Shown in pieces: positions 42,048-51,125 of a stretch of DNA of 64,000 nucleotides. The translations under genes and the position numbers were made by a program. Numbering within the stretch: position 1 is the stretch's first letter; each line of letters opens with the position of its first letter. The stretch spans positions 496,001 through 560,000 of the forward strand of contig NZ_MYFO02000004.1 in the NCBI RefSeq assembly GCF_004514475.2, written 5' to 3'. Under the pieces are notes generated by a model. That model was not told the DNA's origin, did no database searches, and was given only the letters and a program-made list of their open reading frames with translations. Source of the DNA: Paenibacillus athensensis (GTDB lineage Bacteria; Bacillota; Bacilli; Paenibacillales; NBRC-103111).

Positions 42048-43834
42048 GGCCGCACCTCAACGTTTTGTCCGTAAGCGCCGTTCAAAATCGCTCCAATCGC
42101 CGGGGCCGGGCGCTCCGTCTGCTCGCGGACGACCTCGGAGCGCGCTTGGCTGAACGCATGGCCCAGCTCGTCCAGCCGCTGGCGGATCGTTTCGCCGCCG
42201 CTTTCCATGACGATGCGGAACAATGACGATTCCAGCGAGCCTTTTTTCTCAATCCGCTCCAGAATCGTATCCAGTTCGCCAATCACGGATTCGAACATAT
42301 TGATTTTCTCATGCAGCAGCGAGAGGATGTGCTCCTCGATCGTGCCTACGGTCGACAGGTTGTAAATTTTGACGTCGTGCGTCTGGCCGAGCCGGTGTAC
42401 CCGCCCGATCCGCTGCTCGACGCGCATCGGATTCCACGGCAGGTCGAAGTTGATCATATGGTGGCAAAATTGCAGATTGATGCCTTCGCCGCCGGCTTCC
42501 GTGGCGACCAGCACCTGCGCCCGGCTTTTGAACAGGTCCATCATCCAGTCCTTTTTGCCGCGATTCATTCCGCCCCGATAGGGGACGGCGGAAATTTTAT
42601 GCTGCTTCAAATAATTGAGCAGGTATTCTTGGGACGCCCGATATTCGGTAAAAATAATCACCTTCTCGCCCAGCGACTCGACGAGCTCCATGACCTTTTC
42701 GGCCTTCGTGTTGGCCGTGATGCTGCGGATCAGCTCGACCAGCTCCCAGATTTTCGCGCGGACGGGGGAGTCTTCAGCCGTTTTCTTGAACAGGTTGACC
42801 AGCGTAATAAATACCGCGTCCCGCGAGCTGCACACCTCGCGCTGCAGTGTAAGCAGCGACAGCATGCTCGTCATATCGCCTGCGCTTTCGCGATAGCGCG
42901 AGCGCACAAATTCGGTGACGCCGTCATACAGCGCCTGCTCCTCGGGGGATAGCGTCAACGGGATATTTTTGACCACGCGTTTGGTAAATTGCAGGCCGCC
43001 GTCGCTGCGCCGGTTGCGGATCATCACCTTGGCGAGCTCCTGCTGGAGCTGGTCTTCATTTTTGACCGTACGCTTGCCGACAACGAAATTCGTCTTGAAG
43101 CTGGTTTGCCCGCCGAGCTGGCCCGGCTTGAGCAGGGTGATCAGGTTGTACAGCTCCTTGAGATCGTTTTGCACGGGCGTAGCGGTCAGCAGCAGGCAAT
43201 ATTTTTTGCGCAGCTCGTTGACGAACTGGTAGTTGGTCGTTTTTTTGTTTTTCAGCTTGTGGGCCTCGTCGATGATCAGCATGTCGTATTCGAGGCGGGT
43301 GACGATATCCTTGTGCGGGTCGCGTTTGGCGGTGTCCATTGAAGCGACGACGACGTCGCATTGCTCCCACATGTAGGCTTTTTTTTGCGCGGCGGCGGGA
43401 ATGCCGAACTTCTGGTTCAGCTCGCGCACCCATTGCAGGACCAGCGATGCCGGCACGAGAATCAGCGTTTTGCGGACGAGCCCGCGCACCATGTACTCTT
43501 TGAGCACCAGTCCGGCTTCAATCGTTTTGCCGAGGCCGACCTCGTCGGCGAGAATTGCCCGCCCGCGCATCTCGCTGAGCACGCGCCGCGCCGTATCGAG
43601 CTGATGCGGCAGCGGAGTTAGCCCGCGCAGATGTTTTAAACTGAGCAGTTCGTCGAAGCTGGCGATCAGCCGCGATTCCTCGGCCTCATAGGCAAGCTGG
43701 TAGAGCGTCCAGTCGTCCCACGGGCCGCCGGTAGCGAGCCGGGCGTTGAAGTGGTGGAACCATTCCCGGTCGATATGCATATGGAGATGATCATGGATCG
43801 GGCGAATATTCTCCTGCTGTTCGTTCTGACGCAT
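42044..43834 (-). CDS. yqhH: SNF2-family DEAD/DEAH helicase, YqhH-like
   Basis: The 596-residue protein is a SNF2/RapA-type ATPase. Walker A DEVGLGKT lies at 97-104, the DEAH box at 189-192, LLTATPVQND (motif III) follows, and the C-terminal half carries VIIFTEYRAS, GGEGINLQ and QRIGRVHRLGQ (motifs IV-VI). Such enzymes translocate on DNA to remodel protein-DNA complexes or RNA polymerase. In Bacillus subtilis yqhH pairs with yqhG, as here with a four-base overlap. It is divergent from lipM; in Bacillus the gcv operon lies between them, but not here. Confidence 0.92.
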   Translation of the reverse strand: MRQNEQQENIRPIHDHLHMHIDREWFHHFNARLATGGPWDDWTLYQLAYEAEESRLIASFDELLSLKHLRGLTPLPHQLDTARRVLSEMRGRAILADEVGLGKTIEAGLVLKEYMVRGLVRKTLILVPASLVLQWVRELNQKFGIPAAAQKKAYMWEQCDVVVASMDTAKRDPHKDIVTRLEYDMLIIDEAHKLKNKKTTNYQFVNELRKKYCLLLTATPVQNDLKELYNLITLLKPGQLGGQTSFKTNFVVGKRTVKNEDQLQQELAKVMIRNRRSDGGLQFTKRVVKNIPLTLSPEEQALYDGVTEFVRSRYRESAGDMTSMLSLLTLQREVCSSRDAVFITLVNLFKKTAEDSPVRAKIWELVELIRSITANTKAEKVMELVESLGEKVIIFTEYRASQEYLLNYLKQHKISAVPYRGGMNRGKKDWMMDLFKSRAQVLVATEAGGEGINLQFCHHMINFDLPWNPMRVEQRIGRVHRLGQTHDVKIYNLSTVGTIEEHILSLLHEKINMFESVIGELDTILERIEKKGSLESSLFRIVMESGGETIRQRLDELGHAFSQARSEVVREQTERPAPAIGAILNGAYGQNVEVRP

Positions 43835-44076
43835 GGGAGCCTCCTCGTGATCTCGGATTGTGCATACAGGAAAAAAAAGCCGCTGAACGCGGCGAAGCGC
43901 CGTCGGCCGGACCTGAAAAGGTCCCGAAGGACAGCGGTAAAGAGCTTACTGGTTAGTATGTCCAAAACGGGGGCGTTCATAACTTTTCCAAGCCGTTTGT
44001 GATATGATAGATGAAGTTTGCAGGGGGCAGCGGCCGTGTGGAGGGCCGGACAAGCCGAAGGAAGGATGGAGTGGTT

Positions 44077-44916
44077 ATGGGATCATGGCGTTTTTTACAT
44101 ACAGGGAATCGTTCTCCCGCTGAAAATATGGCGATTGACGAAGCGGTGCTGACCGCGCACAGCGAAGGGCTCGCGCCGCCGACGGTGCGGTTCTACGGGT
44201 GGGAGCCGGCCACGCTGTCCATCGGATATTTTCAAAAAATCGCGGAAATCGACTTCGATGCCGTGCGCGCCGAAGGCGTCGGCTTCGTGCGCCGTCCGAC
44301 GGGCGGCCGGGCCGTGCTTCACGACAAGGAGCTGACGTACAGCATCATCGTCTCGGAGACGCATCCGGGCATTCCCAAAAGCGTCACTGACGCCTACCGC
44401 GTGCTGAGCGAAGGGCTGCTGCGCGGATTTCGCGCGCTGGGGCTGGGAGCGGAGATGGTCAATCTGGCTTCGGAGGAGGAAAAAGCGAAATACGCCTCGG
44501 CCGGCTCGGCGGCGTGCTTCGATTCGCCCTCTTGGTATGAGCTGGTCGTCGAAGGCCGCAAGGTCGCCGGCAGCGCCCAGGTGCGGCAAAAGGATGTCGT
44601 ACTGCAGCACGGCTCGATCCTGCTCGATATGGATACGGATCAGCTGTTCCGGCTGCTGCGCTTCGACAACGCGCGGACGGCCGAGCGGCTGAAAAGCAGC
44701 TTCCGGCAAAAGGCCGTGGCCATCAACGAGCTGCTGCGCGCTCAAGGCAAAGCGCCGGTGACGCTGGCCGACGTGGAGACGGCGTTCCGCCGGGAAATAC
44801 CCGCCGGGCTTGGCGTTGAACTGGTCGAAGGGACGCTGAGCGATTATGAAAAAGAGCTGGCGGTACGGCTCGTTCGCGAAAAATACGGCACGGACGAGTG
44901 GAACCTGCGCCGTTAA
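44077..44916 (+). CDS. lipM: Octanoyl-[GcvH]:protein N-octanoyltransferase / lipoate ligase family, LipM-like
   Basis: The 279-residue enzyme belongs to the BPL/LplA fold. Motifs: RFYGWEPATLSIGYFQ, the RRPTGGRAVLH lipoyl-binding loop, C147 in GSAACFDSPSWYEL, and K162 in GRKVAGSAQVR. In Bacillus subtilis LipM uses an active-site cysteine in this position to move octanoate from acyl carrier protein to GcvH, the first step of lipoate synthesis. AAGGAT and GGAG upstream support ATG 44077; the frame back to 44011 is not supported. It lies beside yqhH as in Bacillus, without the gcv genes. A strong hairpin terminator follows. Confidence 0.92.
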   Translation: MGSWRFLHTGNRSPAENMAIDEAVLTAHSEGLAPPTVRFYGWEPATLSIGYFQKIAEIDFDAVRAEGVGFVRRPTGGRAVLHDKELTYSIIVSETHPGIPKSVTDAYRVLSEGLLRGFRALGLGAEMVNLASEEEKAKYASAGSAACFDSPSWYELVVEGRKVAGSAQVRQKDVVLQHGSILLDMDTDQLFRLLRFDNARTAERLKSSFRQKAVAINELLRAQGKAPVTLADVETAFRREIPAGLGVELVEGTLSDYEKELAVRLVREKYGTDEWNLRR

Positions 44917-45002
44917 GGCGCTGTCTGATGAGCGCGCCGTTCAGCACTGACTGGGAAAGTCGCCGGTATCTTAAAGGCGTCAACCGGCCCGCATCAAAAA
45001 AA

Positions 45003-45060
45003 GGCGCTTCGCGCCAATCGCAGCCAGAGCTGTGATTGGGCGAGGCGCCGTTTCTTTTTC
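45003..45060. terminator. Terminator between lipM and the D-amino-acid transaminase gene
   Basis: A long stem pairs 45003-45024 (GGCGCTTCGCGCCAATC plus GCAGC) with 45029-45049 (GCTGTGATTGGGCGAGGCGCC read inward), followed by TTTCTTTTT on the plus strand and preceded by A-runs for the minus strand. It may serve both converging genes. Confidence 0.85.
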
Positions 45061-45091
45061 AATATCGCGATCAAAACGCACGTATACGCAT

Positions 45092-45174
45092 CCGGGACTA
45101 TCGTCTCTACCTTGTGATTTCCATGCGCCCTTTGTCCGAATTTGGCGGAAAAATTTCCCGGGTAATAGTCCCGG
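45092..45174. repeat. 10-bp inverted repeat downstream of the transaminase gene
   Basis: CCGGGACTAT (45092-45101) and ATAGTCCCGG (45165-45174) are perfect complements, with a 63-base interval that itself contains CCCGGG. It could close a structured RNA element or be a chance repeat. No gene lies in 45061-45248. Confidence 0.45.
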
Positions 45175-45248
45175 CCAGCAACAGGGGATAACCCGGCCCT
45201 ACCCTACAGCAGCTATCAGACGCCCCCCCAGTGGGCAATTCCCTTCAG

Positions 45249-46079
45249 CTACGCGCTGAAGGTCGCTTCAAACGCCGTTTGCAAGCGGCGCGTCACAATG
45301 CCGGGTTCGCCGCTGCCAATCGGCTGACCGTCAATGCGCACGAGCGGCGTCACTTCAACCGTCGTGCCGGTAATAAATACCTCTTCCGCGCCCAGCAGCT
45401 CATCAAGACCGAAAGCTTCCTCCCGTACCCGCAGGCCAAGCCCGCGGGCCAGCTCCAGCACGACGCCGCGCGTAATGCCGTGCAGGATCAAATGGTTGGC
45501 CGGATGCGTGAGCAGCATGCCGTCCGCGACAATCATCACATTCGAAGCGCTGCATTCTGTCACCGTTCCGTTACGATGCAGCACAACCTCCTGCACGCCG
45601 TGATCCATCGCTTTCTGCTTGGCCAGCACATTGGGCAGCAGGTTCAGCGTTTTGAGATCGCAGCGCAGCCAGCGGATATCGTCCTGCGTCACCGCGCTGA
45701 TGCCGGATTGCATCGCACGCGTCGGCCGGTCGACTTCGGAGCAATAGGCCATCAGGACGCTTTCTGCGCCGGCGGGAAAAGGATGCGAGCGAACGGCCTC
45801 GCCTCTTGTAATTTGCATATAGAGCGTTGCTTCGTCCAGCTCGCTTTGTGCGGTCAGCCGCTCCAGCAGGTCGCTGATTTCGGCGAGCGAATAGGGCAGC
45901 GGCAGGCGCAGCTCGCGCGCGCTGTTTTCCAGACGGCGCATATGCGCTTCTTTTTCATACAGCTTGCCGCCGTAAATCCGGAACACCTCGTAAACGCCGT
46001 CGCCGAAATAATAGCCGCGGTCGTCCGGCGATATGCGCACCTCGTCCTTCGTCATGAAGCGGTCCTTGAAAAAATACAA
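45249..46079 (-). CDS. dat: D-amino-acid transaminase (fold-type IV PLP enzyme)
   Basis: The 276-residue enzyme converts D-amino acids and 2-oxo acids, supplying D-glutamate or D-alanine for peptidoglycan. Features: YYFGDGVYEVFR near the N-terminus, LRCDLKTLNLLPNVLAK with the PLP lysine at K143, and TVTECSASNV with the conserved glutamate. Length and motifs match Bacillus DAAT. It starts at TTG 46079 with GGAGGAGATTTACG upstream; there is no better ATG. It is transcribed towards lipM and shares the terminator region. Confidence 0.93.
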   Translation of the reverse strand: MYFFKDRFMTKDEVRISPDDRGYYFGDGVYEVFRIYGGKLYEKEAHMRRLENSARELRLPLPYSLAEISDLLERLTAQSELDEATLYMQITRGEAVRSHPFPAGAESVLMAYCSEVDRPTRAMQSGISAVTQDDIRWLRCDLKTLNLLPNVLAKQKAMDHGVQEVVLHRNGTVTECSASNVMIVADGMLLTHPANHLILHGITRGVVLELARGLGLRVREEAFGLDELLGAEEVFITGTTVEVTPLVRIDGQPIGSGEPGIVTRRLQTAFEATFSA

Positions 46080-46526
46080 CGTAAATCTCCTCCTTCGCCT
46101 GCGGTTGTCCGATCTGCTACCAGCGTATCAAAGGACGGCAGTCCCGTCAAAAAGCTTCGTCGCGCTGGCAGTCGGCGCTGACGTTTTCAGATTTGGCAGC
46201 GGGTGCAGACTGTGTCTGAAGCTGTGCCTTACGCCTAGCATGAAGCGTGCTGCCGCAACGCCTGTACGGAGTCGTGGGCAGCGCGTTTCCGCCTTGCGCA
46301 CCCGCCTTGTCGGCGGCAATTACGAGCGCTTTGCGGGCGATCAGGATGAGTTTTTTTCACGGTCCCGGTTGCTTGAAAATTGCTTGGGACTTTGGTCGGA
46401 GGATGCGGAAAATGTCGTTTTCGCTCAAAATATGCATTTGAAATAGAGAGGATTTCGAAGAAAATCGCAGATAAATACGGGAAAACCTGTCCCAATCGCC
46501 GAATTTGCTTTTTGGCTCATTCGATG
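46080..46526. other. Intergenic region between dat and nrdJ
   Basis: About 450 bases lie between two divergent genes. I find no gene with a credible start signal, and no cobalamin-riboswitch (B12-box) signature, which might have been expected before a B12-dependent enzyme. The only clear elements are the NrdR boxes just downstream. Confidence 0.5.
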
Positions 46527-46573
46527 CACAACATGTAGTGTTGTATAATGAAATCCGCACACTATATATTGTG
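46527..46573 (+). promoter_or_regulatory. Pair of NrdR boxes around the nrdJ promoter
   Basis: CACAACATGTAGTGTT (46527-46542) and CACACTATATATTGTG (46558-46573) match the NrdR-box consensus (about ACACWATATATWGTGT), the second almost perfectly. Their starts are 31 bases apart, the usual three-helical-turn spacing. TATAAT (46544-46549) lies between them, so bound NrdR would block RNA polymerase. Confidence 0.85.
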
Positions 46574-46648
46574 ATTTTACATATTCTTCATATAGTCCCA
46601 GACGTTATATTCGGCAGGCAGTTGAATCCTATTAGGAGGGTGTTGTGG

Positions 46649-49330
46649 TTGAAGACGATGCAGCTTAAAAAGAAATTGGATGGGTTAAGCGAGAAGATTT
46701 TTTTGGACCGTTATGCGTTGAAAAATGCGGACACGAGCGGAGCGAAGGTGGGCGACACCGTACTGGTGCTGACCAAGGACGATCCTAAGTTCCCGGCCAA
46801 AGAAGTTGGCGAAATCATCAGCCGCGACGGCAATACCGTCAAGGTCAGAACGCGCAGCGGGGAAGTGGTGGAATCCGCCGTTGAGAAGCTGACGTTGAAT
46901 GTGGAGAAAACGCCTGAGGAGATGTGGGACCGGCTGGCCGGCGCTATGGCTTCTGTCGAAGCGACGCCGGAGAAGAAGAAGGAGTGGACCGACAAGTTCC
47001 GCTATATTCTTGACGACTGGAAGCTCGTTCCGGGTGGCCGGATCGCGGCGGGAGCCGATGCCAGCGACGAGTTGACCTTGTTCAACTGTTACGTCATTCC
47101 GTCTCCGCACGACAGCCGCGGCGGCATTATGGCTACGTTGAGCGAAATGACCGAAATCATGTCCCGCGGGGGCGGCGTCGGCATCAATCTGTCTTCGCTG
47201 CGTCCGCGCCGTTCCGTCGTGAAGGGCGTGAACGGCTCCTCCAGCGGCGCAGTATCCTGGGGCGGCTTGTTCAGCTACACGACCGGCCTGATCGAGCAGG
47301 GGGGCAGCCGCCGCGGCGCGCTTATGCTGATGATCAATGACTGGCATCCCGATCTGCTTGATTTTATTACGGTCAAGTCGACGATGGGCCAGATTACGAA
47401 CGCCAACCTGTCCGTTTGCGTCAGCAACGGCTTTATGAAAGCGGTCAAGGAGGATCTGGAGTGGGAGCTGGTGTTCCCCGATACGACCGATCCTGAATAT
47501 AACGACAAATGGGACGGCAACCTCGACGCCTGGAAGCAGATGGGCAAAGCGGTCAAGCCTTACCGCACCGTACGCGCGCGCGACGTCTGGCATACGATTA
47601 TCGAATCGGCATGGAAATCGGCCGAGCCGGGCGTCGTGTTCATGGAATATTACAACCAGATGTCGAACAGCTGGTATTTCAACCCGATCATTTGTACGAA
47701 TCCGTGCGGCGAGCAAGGGCTGCCGGCTTGGGGCGTCTGCAACCTGTCGGCGATTAACCTGTCGAAGTTTTACGACGCCGAGAAGCACGATGTCGATTGG
47801 GAGGACTTGGGCCGCGTCGTCCGTTATTCCGTGCGTTTCCTCGACAACGTCATTGACAAGACGCCGTACCATTTCGAAGAAAACCGCGAGAATCAGCAGG
47901 GCGAACGCCGCGTCGGCCTCGGCTCTATGGGCCTTGCCGAGCTGATGATCAAGCTGCGCATCCGCTACGGCAGCAAGGAATCGCTGGATTTCCTCGATCG
48001 CATTTACGGCTTTATGGCGAAGGAAGCGTATCTGGCTTCTGCCGAAATTGCCGGCGAGAAGGGCTCCTTCAAGCATTTTATCGCCGATAAATTCCTGCAA
48101 AGCGGCTTTATGCGCAACATGACCCAGGTATATCCGGAGGTTGGCGCAGCGATTCAGAAAAAAGGCATGCGCAACGTCACCGTCATCACGCAAGCGCCTA
48201 CGGGCAGCACGGGCACGATGGTCGGCACGTCGACGGGCATTGAGCCGTATTTTGCCTTCGAATATTTCCGTCAAAGCCGACTGGGCTTCGACAAGCAATA
48301 CGTGCCGATTGCTCAAGAGTGGAAGGATCAGCATCCGGAGCAGGAGCTGCCTGACTACTTCGTGACGGCGATGTCGCTGACCGCGGAAGACCATATCCGC
48401 GCGCAAGCGGCCATCCAGACATGGGTCGACAGCTCGATTTCGAAGACGGCGAACTGCCCGTCCGATTTCACGGTTGAAGAGACAAAGCAGCTGTATGAAT
48501 TGGCGTTTGATCTTGGCTGCAAGGGCGTAACGATTTACCGTGACGGCAGCCGCGACGTGCAGGTGCTCAGCACGAGCGACAAGAAGGAAGAGAAAGCGGC
48601 AGAAGCCGCGCCGGCTGCGGTGCAAGCTGCGCCTTCCGAGGCTCCGGCCGCCGAAGCGACCACTGGTGAAGCAGGCTCCGACGTCGCAGGACTGACCAGT
48701 TTGTCCAGCAAGCTGTCCGTGAATGTCGACGCCAAAACCGAGCAGGTATTCGATAAGCAATATAAACGCCGTCCGCAAATTTTGCGCGGGGCTACGTATA
48801 AAGTCAACACGCCGTTTGGCATGGCGTACATCACGATCAACGACATGAACGGCACGCCAAGCGAAATTTTCCTGAACGTAGGCAAAGCCGGTTCCGATGT
48901 GTTCGCGATGTCCGAAGCGTTGGGCCGCGTCTGCTCCTTGTTCCTGCGCTACGGCGACCACGGCGACAAGGTCAAGCTGCTGGTCAAGCATCTCAAAGGC
49001 ATCGGCGGTTCCGGCGCGATTGGCTTCGGCAATAACCGCGTCGAATCGATTGCCGACGCCGTTGCCAAAGCGCTTGAGCAGCACGCCGAAGTAATGGGCG
49101 AAGGCGACGACGCGCAGAACTACGTCACCGCGACCAGCGAAGTGCTCGACGCCCCGGCAGCTCCCGCTGTCGAAGCGCCGCAAGCCGCTTCCTACAGCGG
49201 CGGCCACAGCCACGGCGACCACGCCGGCCCGGCCACGAAGGACCTGTGCCCGTCCTGCGGCTCCGCCTCGCTGATCAACAGCGAGGGCTGTAAGAACTGT
49301 GCGAACTGCGGGTATAGTCGTTGTAGTTGA
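46649..49330 (+). CDS. nrdJ: Class II (adenosylcobalamin-dependent) ribonucleoside-diphosphate reductase
   Basis: The enzyme of about 893 residues reduces ribonucleotides to deoxyribonucleotides using a B12-derived radical. Key residues: C147 in LFNCYVI and C364 in GVCNLS as the redox pair, and the radical cysteine C353 in NPCGEQ with E355, eleven residues before C364 as in other class II enzymes. GINLSSLRP and QAPTGSTGT also fit. After a Pro/Ala-rich linker, a C-terminal domain ends in cysteine pairs (CPSCG, CKNCANCGYSRC) that likely re-reduce the active site. AGGAGGG at 46634-46640 points to TTG 46649; ATG 46658 is too far. NrdR boxes indicate control by deoxynucleotide status. Confidence 0.95.
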   Translation: MKTMQLKKKLDGLSEKIFLDRYALKNADTSGAKVGDTVLVLTKDDPKFPAKEVGEIISRDGNTVKVRTRSGEVVESAVEKLTLNVEKTPEEMWDRLAGAMASVEATPEKKKEWTDKFRYILDDWKLVPGGRIAAGADASDELTLFNCYVIPSPHDSRGGIMATLSEMTEIMSRGGGVGINLSSLRPRRSVVKGVNGSSSGAVSWGGLFSYTTGLIEQGGSRRGALMLMINDWHPDLLDFITVKSTMGQITNANLSVCVSNGFMKAVKEDLEWELVFPDTTDPEYNDKWDGNLDAWKQMGKAVKPYRTVRARDVWHTIIESAWKSAEPGVVFMEYYNQMSNSWYFNPIICTNPCGEQGLPAWGVCNLSAINLSKFYDAEKHDVDWEDLGRVVRYSVRFLDNVIDKTPYHFEENRENQQGERRVGLGSMGLAELMIKLRIRYGSKESLDFLDRIYGFMAKEAYLASAEIAGEKGSFKHFIADKFLQSGFMRNMTQVYPEVGAAIQKKGMRNVTVITQAPTGSTGTMVGTSTGIEPYFAFEYFRQSRLGFDKQYVPIAQEWKDQHPEQELPDYFVTAMSLTAEDHIRAQAAIQTWVDSSISKTANCPSDFTVEETKQLYELAFDLGCKGVTIYRDGSRDVQVLSTSDKKEEKAAEAAPAAVQAAPSEAPAAEATTGEAGSDVAGLTSLSSKLSVNVDAKTEQVFDKQYKRRPQILRGATYKVNTPFGMAYITINDMNGTPSEIFLNVGKAGSDVFAMSEALGRVCSLFLRYGDHGDKVKLLVKHLKGIGGSGAIGFGNNRVESIADAVAKALEQHAEVMGEGDDAQNYVTATSEVLDAPAAPAVEAPQAASYSGGHSHGDHAGPATKDLCPSCGSASLINSEGCKNCANCGYSRCS

Positions 49331-49378
49331 TGGAATTTTGAATTGAAGATTTGGAATTAGCTAAAGAAATGAGTTTTA

Positions 49379-49424
49379 CCTGTAGTCGAAGCCGCATCAT
49401 GAAGCTTTGACTACAGGCTTTTTT
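49379..49424 (+). terminator. Terminator of nrdJ
   Basis: CCTGTAGTC (49379-49387) pairs with GACTACAGG (49409-49417) and is followed by CTTTTTTT. The inner AAGC/GCTT bases extend the pairing. Confidence 0.9.
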
Positions 49425-49448
49425 TGTTTAAGTGAGATCGGTGCTTAG

Positions 49449-49688
49449 GGTATTGAGAGTAAATCAAAACCAAAAGTATTCGTAGCAATGAGCTTCTTTG
49501 AAAAAATAGAGAAAGCAAGAAATAGTATCTTAAAAGCAATTAAGGATTCAGGTTATATGCCAATCCTTTTATTAGACAAGCAATATAATGGACAAATTGT
49601 TCCTGAGATTCTATACGAATTAAAAAATTGTAAATTTGTTGTTGCTGATTTTACGGAGAACAAAGGTAACATATATTTCGAAGTATGA
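49449..49688 (+). pseudogene. Fragment of a nucleoside 2-deoxyribosyltransferase/TIR-like gene
   Basis: An AT-rich open stretch reads PKVFVAMSFFEKIEKARNSI, then a segment PEILYELKNCKFVVADFTEN and GNIYFEV before a stop at 49686. The KVFVAMSF start and FVVADFT(E/G)N..G(N)xYFE pattern recall the NDT/TIR-like fold of nucleotide-processing and defence proteins. The frame opens right after a TAG (49446) with no start in the usual place; only ATG 49488 exists, inside the first strand. The C-terminal half is missing where IS-related sequence begins. It is therefore a remnant truncated at both ends. The family guess is tentative. Confidence 0.55.
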
Positions 49689-49785
49689 GTGATTGACAAA
49701 AAAACACCTTTCGTTTGGTAAAATGGAAATTGTCGAGATCCCCATTCCAGACAGAAAGGTGCACACCACCATGTTACACCAAATC
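49689..49785 (+). other. Possible 5' end of another disrupted gene or IS
   Basis: The stretch holds a TTGACA (49693-49698), an inverted repeat (CACCTTTC near 49706 with GAAAGGTG at about 49754-49761) with T-rich sequence on the minus side, then AGAAAGGTG as a ribosome binding site and ATG 49771 opening MLHQI. The frame continues into the IS256 end and stops after 12 codons. This looks like the start of a gene or older insertion element cut by the IS256-family element. Confidence 0.4.
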
Positions 49786-51125
49786 GGGTCTGTCAAGAAC
49801 TTGGTGTAAACTCCATTGAAGCGAATCCCCCCGAGGGGGGATTTTGTGCTTTCATCGCAGGTGTTGGCCGATGCGGTCAGGAAAGAATACCGAGAGCTGG
49901 AGCAGCATCTGGCCCCACTTCTGCACGCGGCCTGTCCATTTGCGAATGACGTCCATTGTCGCCAAATAGAGCATCTTCAGGAGTGCTTCGTCCGTCGGGA
50001 AAATACTTTTGCCCTTCGTCACCTTCCGCAGTTGCCGGTGGTAGCTCTCGATCATGTTGGTGGTGTAGATCAGCTTGCGGATTTCCGGCGGGTACTTGAA
50101 AAAGGTGGCTAGCTCCTCCCAGTTATTCCGCCAGGATCGTACAATGAGCGGGTATTTGCCGCCCCAAACCTCTTCAAACCGATCCAGTTCGAGCAGCGCG
50201 CTTTCCTCGGTAGCTGCCTTGTAAATCGGCTTTAGATCCGCCGTGACCTTCTTCAGATCCTTGTAGGAGACGTACCGGGTCGAATTGCGGATTTGGTGGA
50301 TGATGCATGTCTGGATTTCGGTTTTCGGATAGCTGGCGCTGATCGCTTGGGAGAAGCCGCTCAGGTTATCCACACAGACGATCAGGATGTCCTGAACGCC
50401 GCGGTTTTTCAGATCATTCAGCACACCTAGCCAGAACTTGGCGGACTCGTTCTCGCCGATCCACATGCCCAGCACGTCCTTGTTGCCATCCAGATCGATG
50501 CCGATCACCATGTACGCCGCTTTGTTCACAATGGCCCCGTCCTGCTTCACTTTGAAGTGAATCGCATCCATATACACCACCGCGCACACGCTCTGCAGCG
50601 GCCGGTTTTGCCATTCCTTGATCAAGGGGACAATCTTGTTCGTCACATTGGAGATCAGCGTCGGTGAGACCTCGATGCCATACAGGTTTTGCAGATGATC
50701 TTGAATGTCTCGGGTACTCACTCCCTTGGCGTACAGGGCGATGATCTGATCTTCAATCCCGGTGACATTCGATGGGTGCTTTTTGACGACGGAAGGCTCA
50801 AACTCGCTGAGGCGATCACGGGGGACGATAATCTTTTGCTCGCCGTACTCGCTCACGACGGTCTTCTTCCGTTTTCCATTTCGGCTGTTCAGCGTGGTCT
50901 TGTCTTTCACCTCATGTTTCTCATAGCCCAAATGCGTGTCCAGTTCCGCCTCCAGCATTTCTTGCAACGTCTCGGCAAACAGGTCTTTCAAGGCGTTCTG
51001 CGCGTCCTGCGCTGTCACCAGCTTGTTCTCCTTGATGAACGCTCGCAGTTGCTCTTTGCTCCACATTCCCATGTGTACTCCCCAACCTTTCGTATACCTT
51101 CATTTTACTGGGTTTTGAGAGCCCC
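49786..51125 (-). mobile_element. IS256-family insertion sequence (approximate ends)
   Basis: The element contains one transposase gene. Imperfect terminal inverted repeats are proposed: GGGTCTGTCAAGAAC from 49786, and the minus-strand sequence GGGGCTCTCAAAACC ending at plus position 51125; 11 of the first 15 positions match. A GC hairpin with T-run at 49824-49845 near the left end could block read-through. I could not find the 8-9-bp target duplication, so the exact ends are uncertain or the flanks have been rearranged. AT-rich gene fragments flank it on both sides. Confidence 0.65.
49852..51072 (-). CDS. IS256-family (mutator-type) transposase
   Basis: The 406-residue DDE transposase matches the IS256 family: N-terminal LFAETLQEMLEAELDTHLGY; the first catalytic Asp in VVYMDAIHFKVK; the second in ILIVCVDNLSGFS; the C/H-rich insert QTCIIHQIRNSTRYV; and a C-terminal TTNMIESYHRQLRK with the catalytic glutamate. 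It appears intact and full-length. Start codon ATG 51072 gives MGMWSKEQLRAF. It would move its element by copy-out transposition. Confidence 0.95.
   Translation of the reverse strand: MGMWSKEQLRAFIKENKLVTAQDAQNALKDLFAETLQEMLEAELDTHLGYEKHEVKDKTTLNSRNGKRKKTVVSEYGEQKIIVPRDRLSEFEPSVVKKHPSNVTGIEDQIIALYAKGVSTRDIQDHLQNLYGIEVSPTLISNVTNKIVPLIKEWQNRPLQSVCAVVYMDAIHFKVKQDGAIVNKAAYMVIGIDLDGNKDVLGMWIGENESAKFWLGVLNDLKNRGVQDILIVCVDNLSGFSQAISASYPKTEIQTCIIHQIRNSTRYVSYKDLKKVTADLKPIYKAATEESALLELDRFEEVWGGKYPLIVRSWRNNWEELATFFKYPPEIRKLIYTTNMIESYHRQLRKVTKGKSIFPTDEALLKMLYLATMDVIRKWTGRVQKWGQMLLQLSVFFPDRIGQHLR

Noticed and set aside
46128-46495. Small frames between dat and nrdJ as genes
   Set aside because: Overlapping frames on both strands with no start signals or recognisable protein features.
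46080-46640. Cobalamin riboswitch before the B12-dependent reductase
   Set aside because: No B12-box-like sequence or expected fold seen; NrdR boxes explain control.
46685-49222. Long open frame (845 codons) antisense to nrdJ
   Set aside because: Mirror of a strongly biased coding gene; nrdJ has all catalytic motifs.
49786-51125. Clean target-site duplication for the IS256-family element
   Set aside because: The 8-9 bases outside the proposed ends (ACCAAATC and TGAACAGG) do not match.
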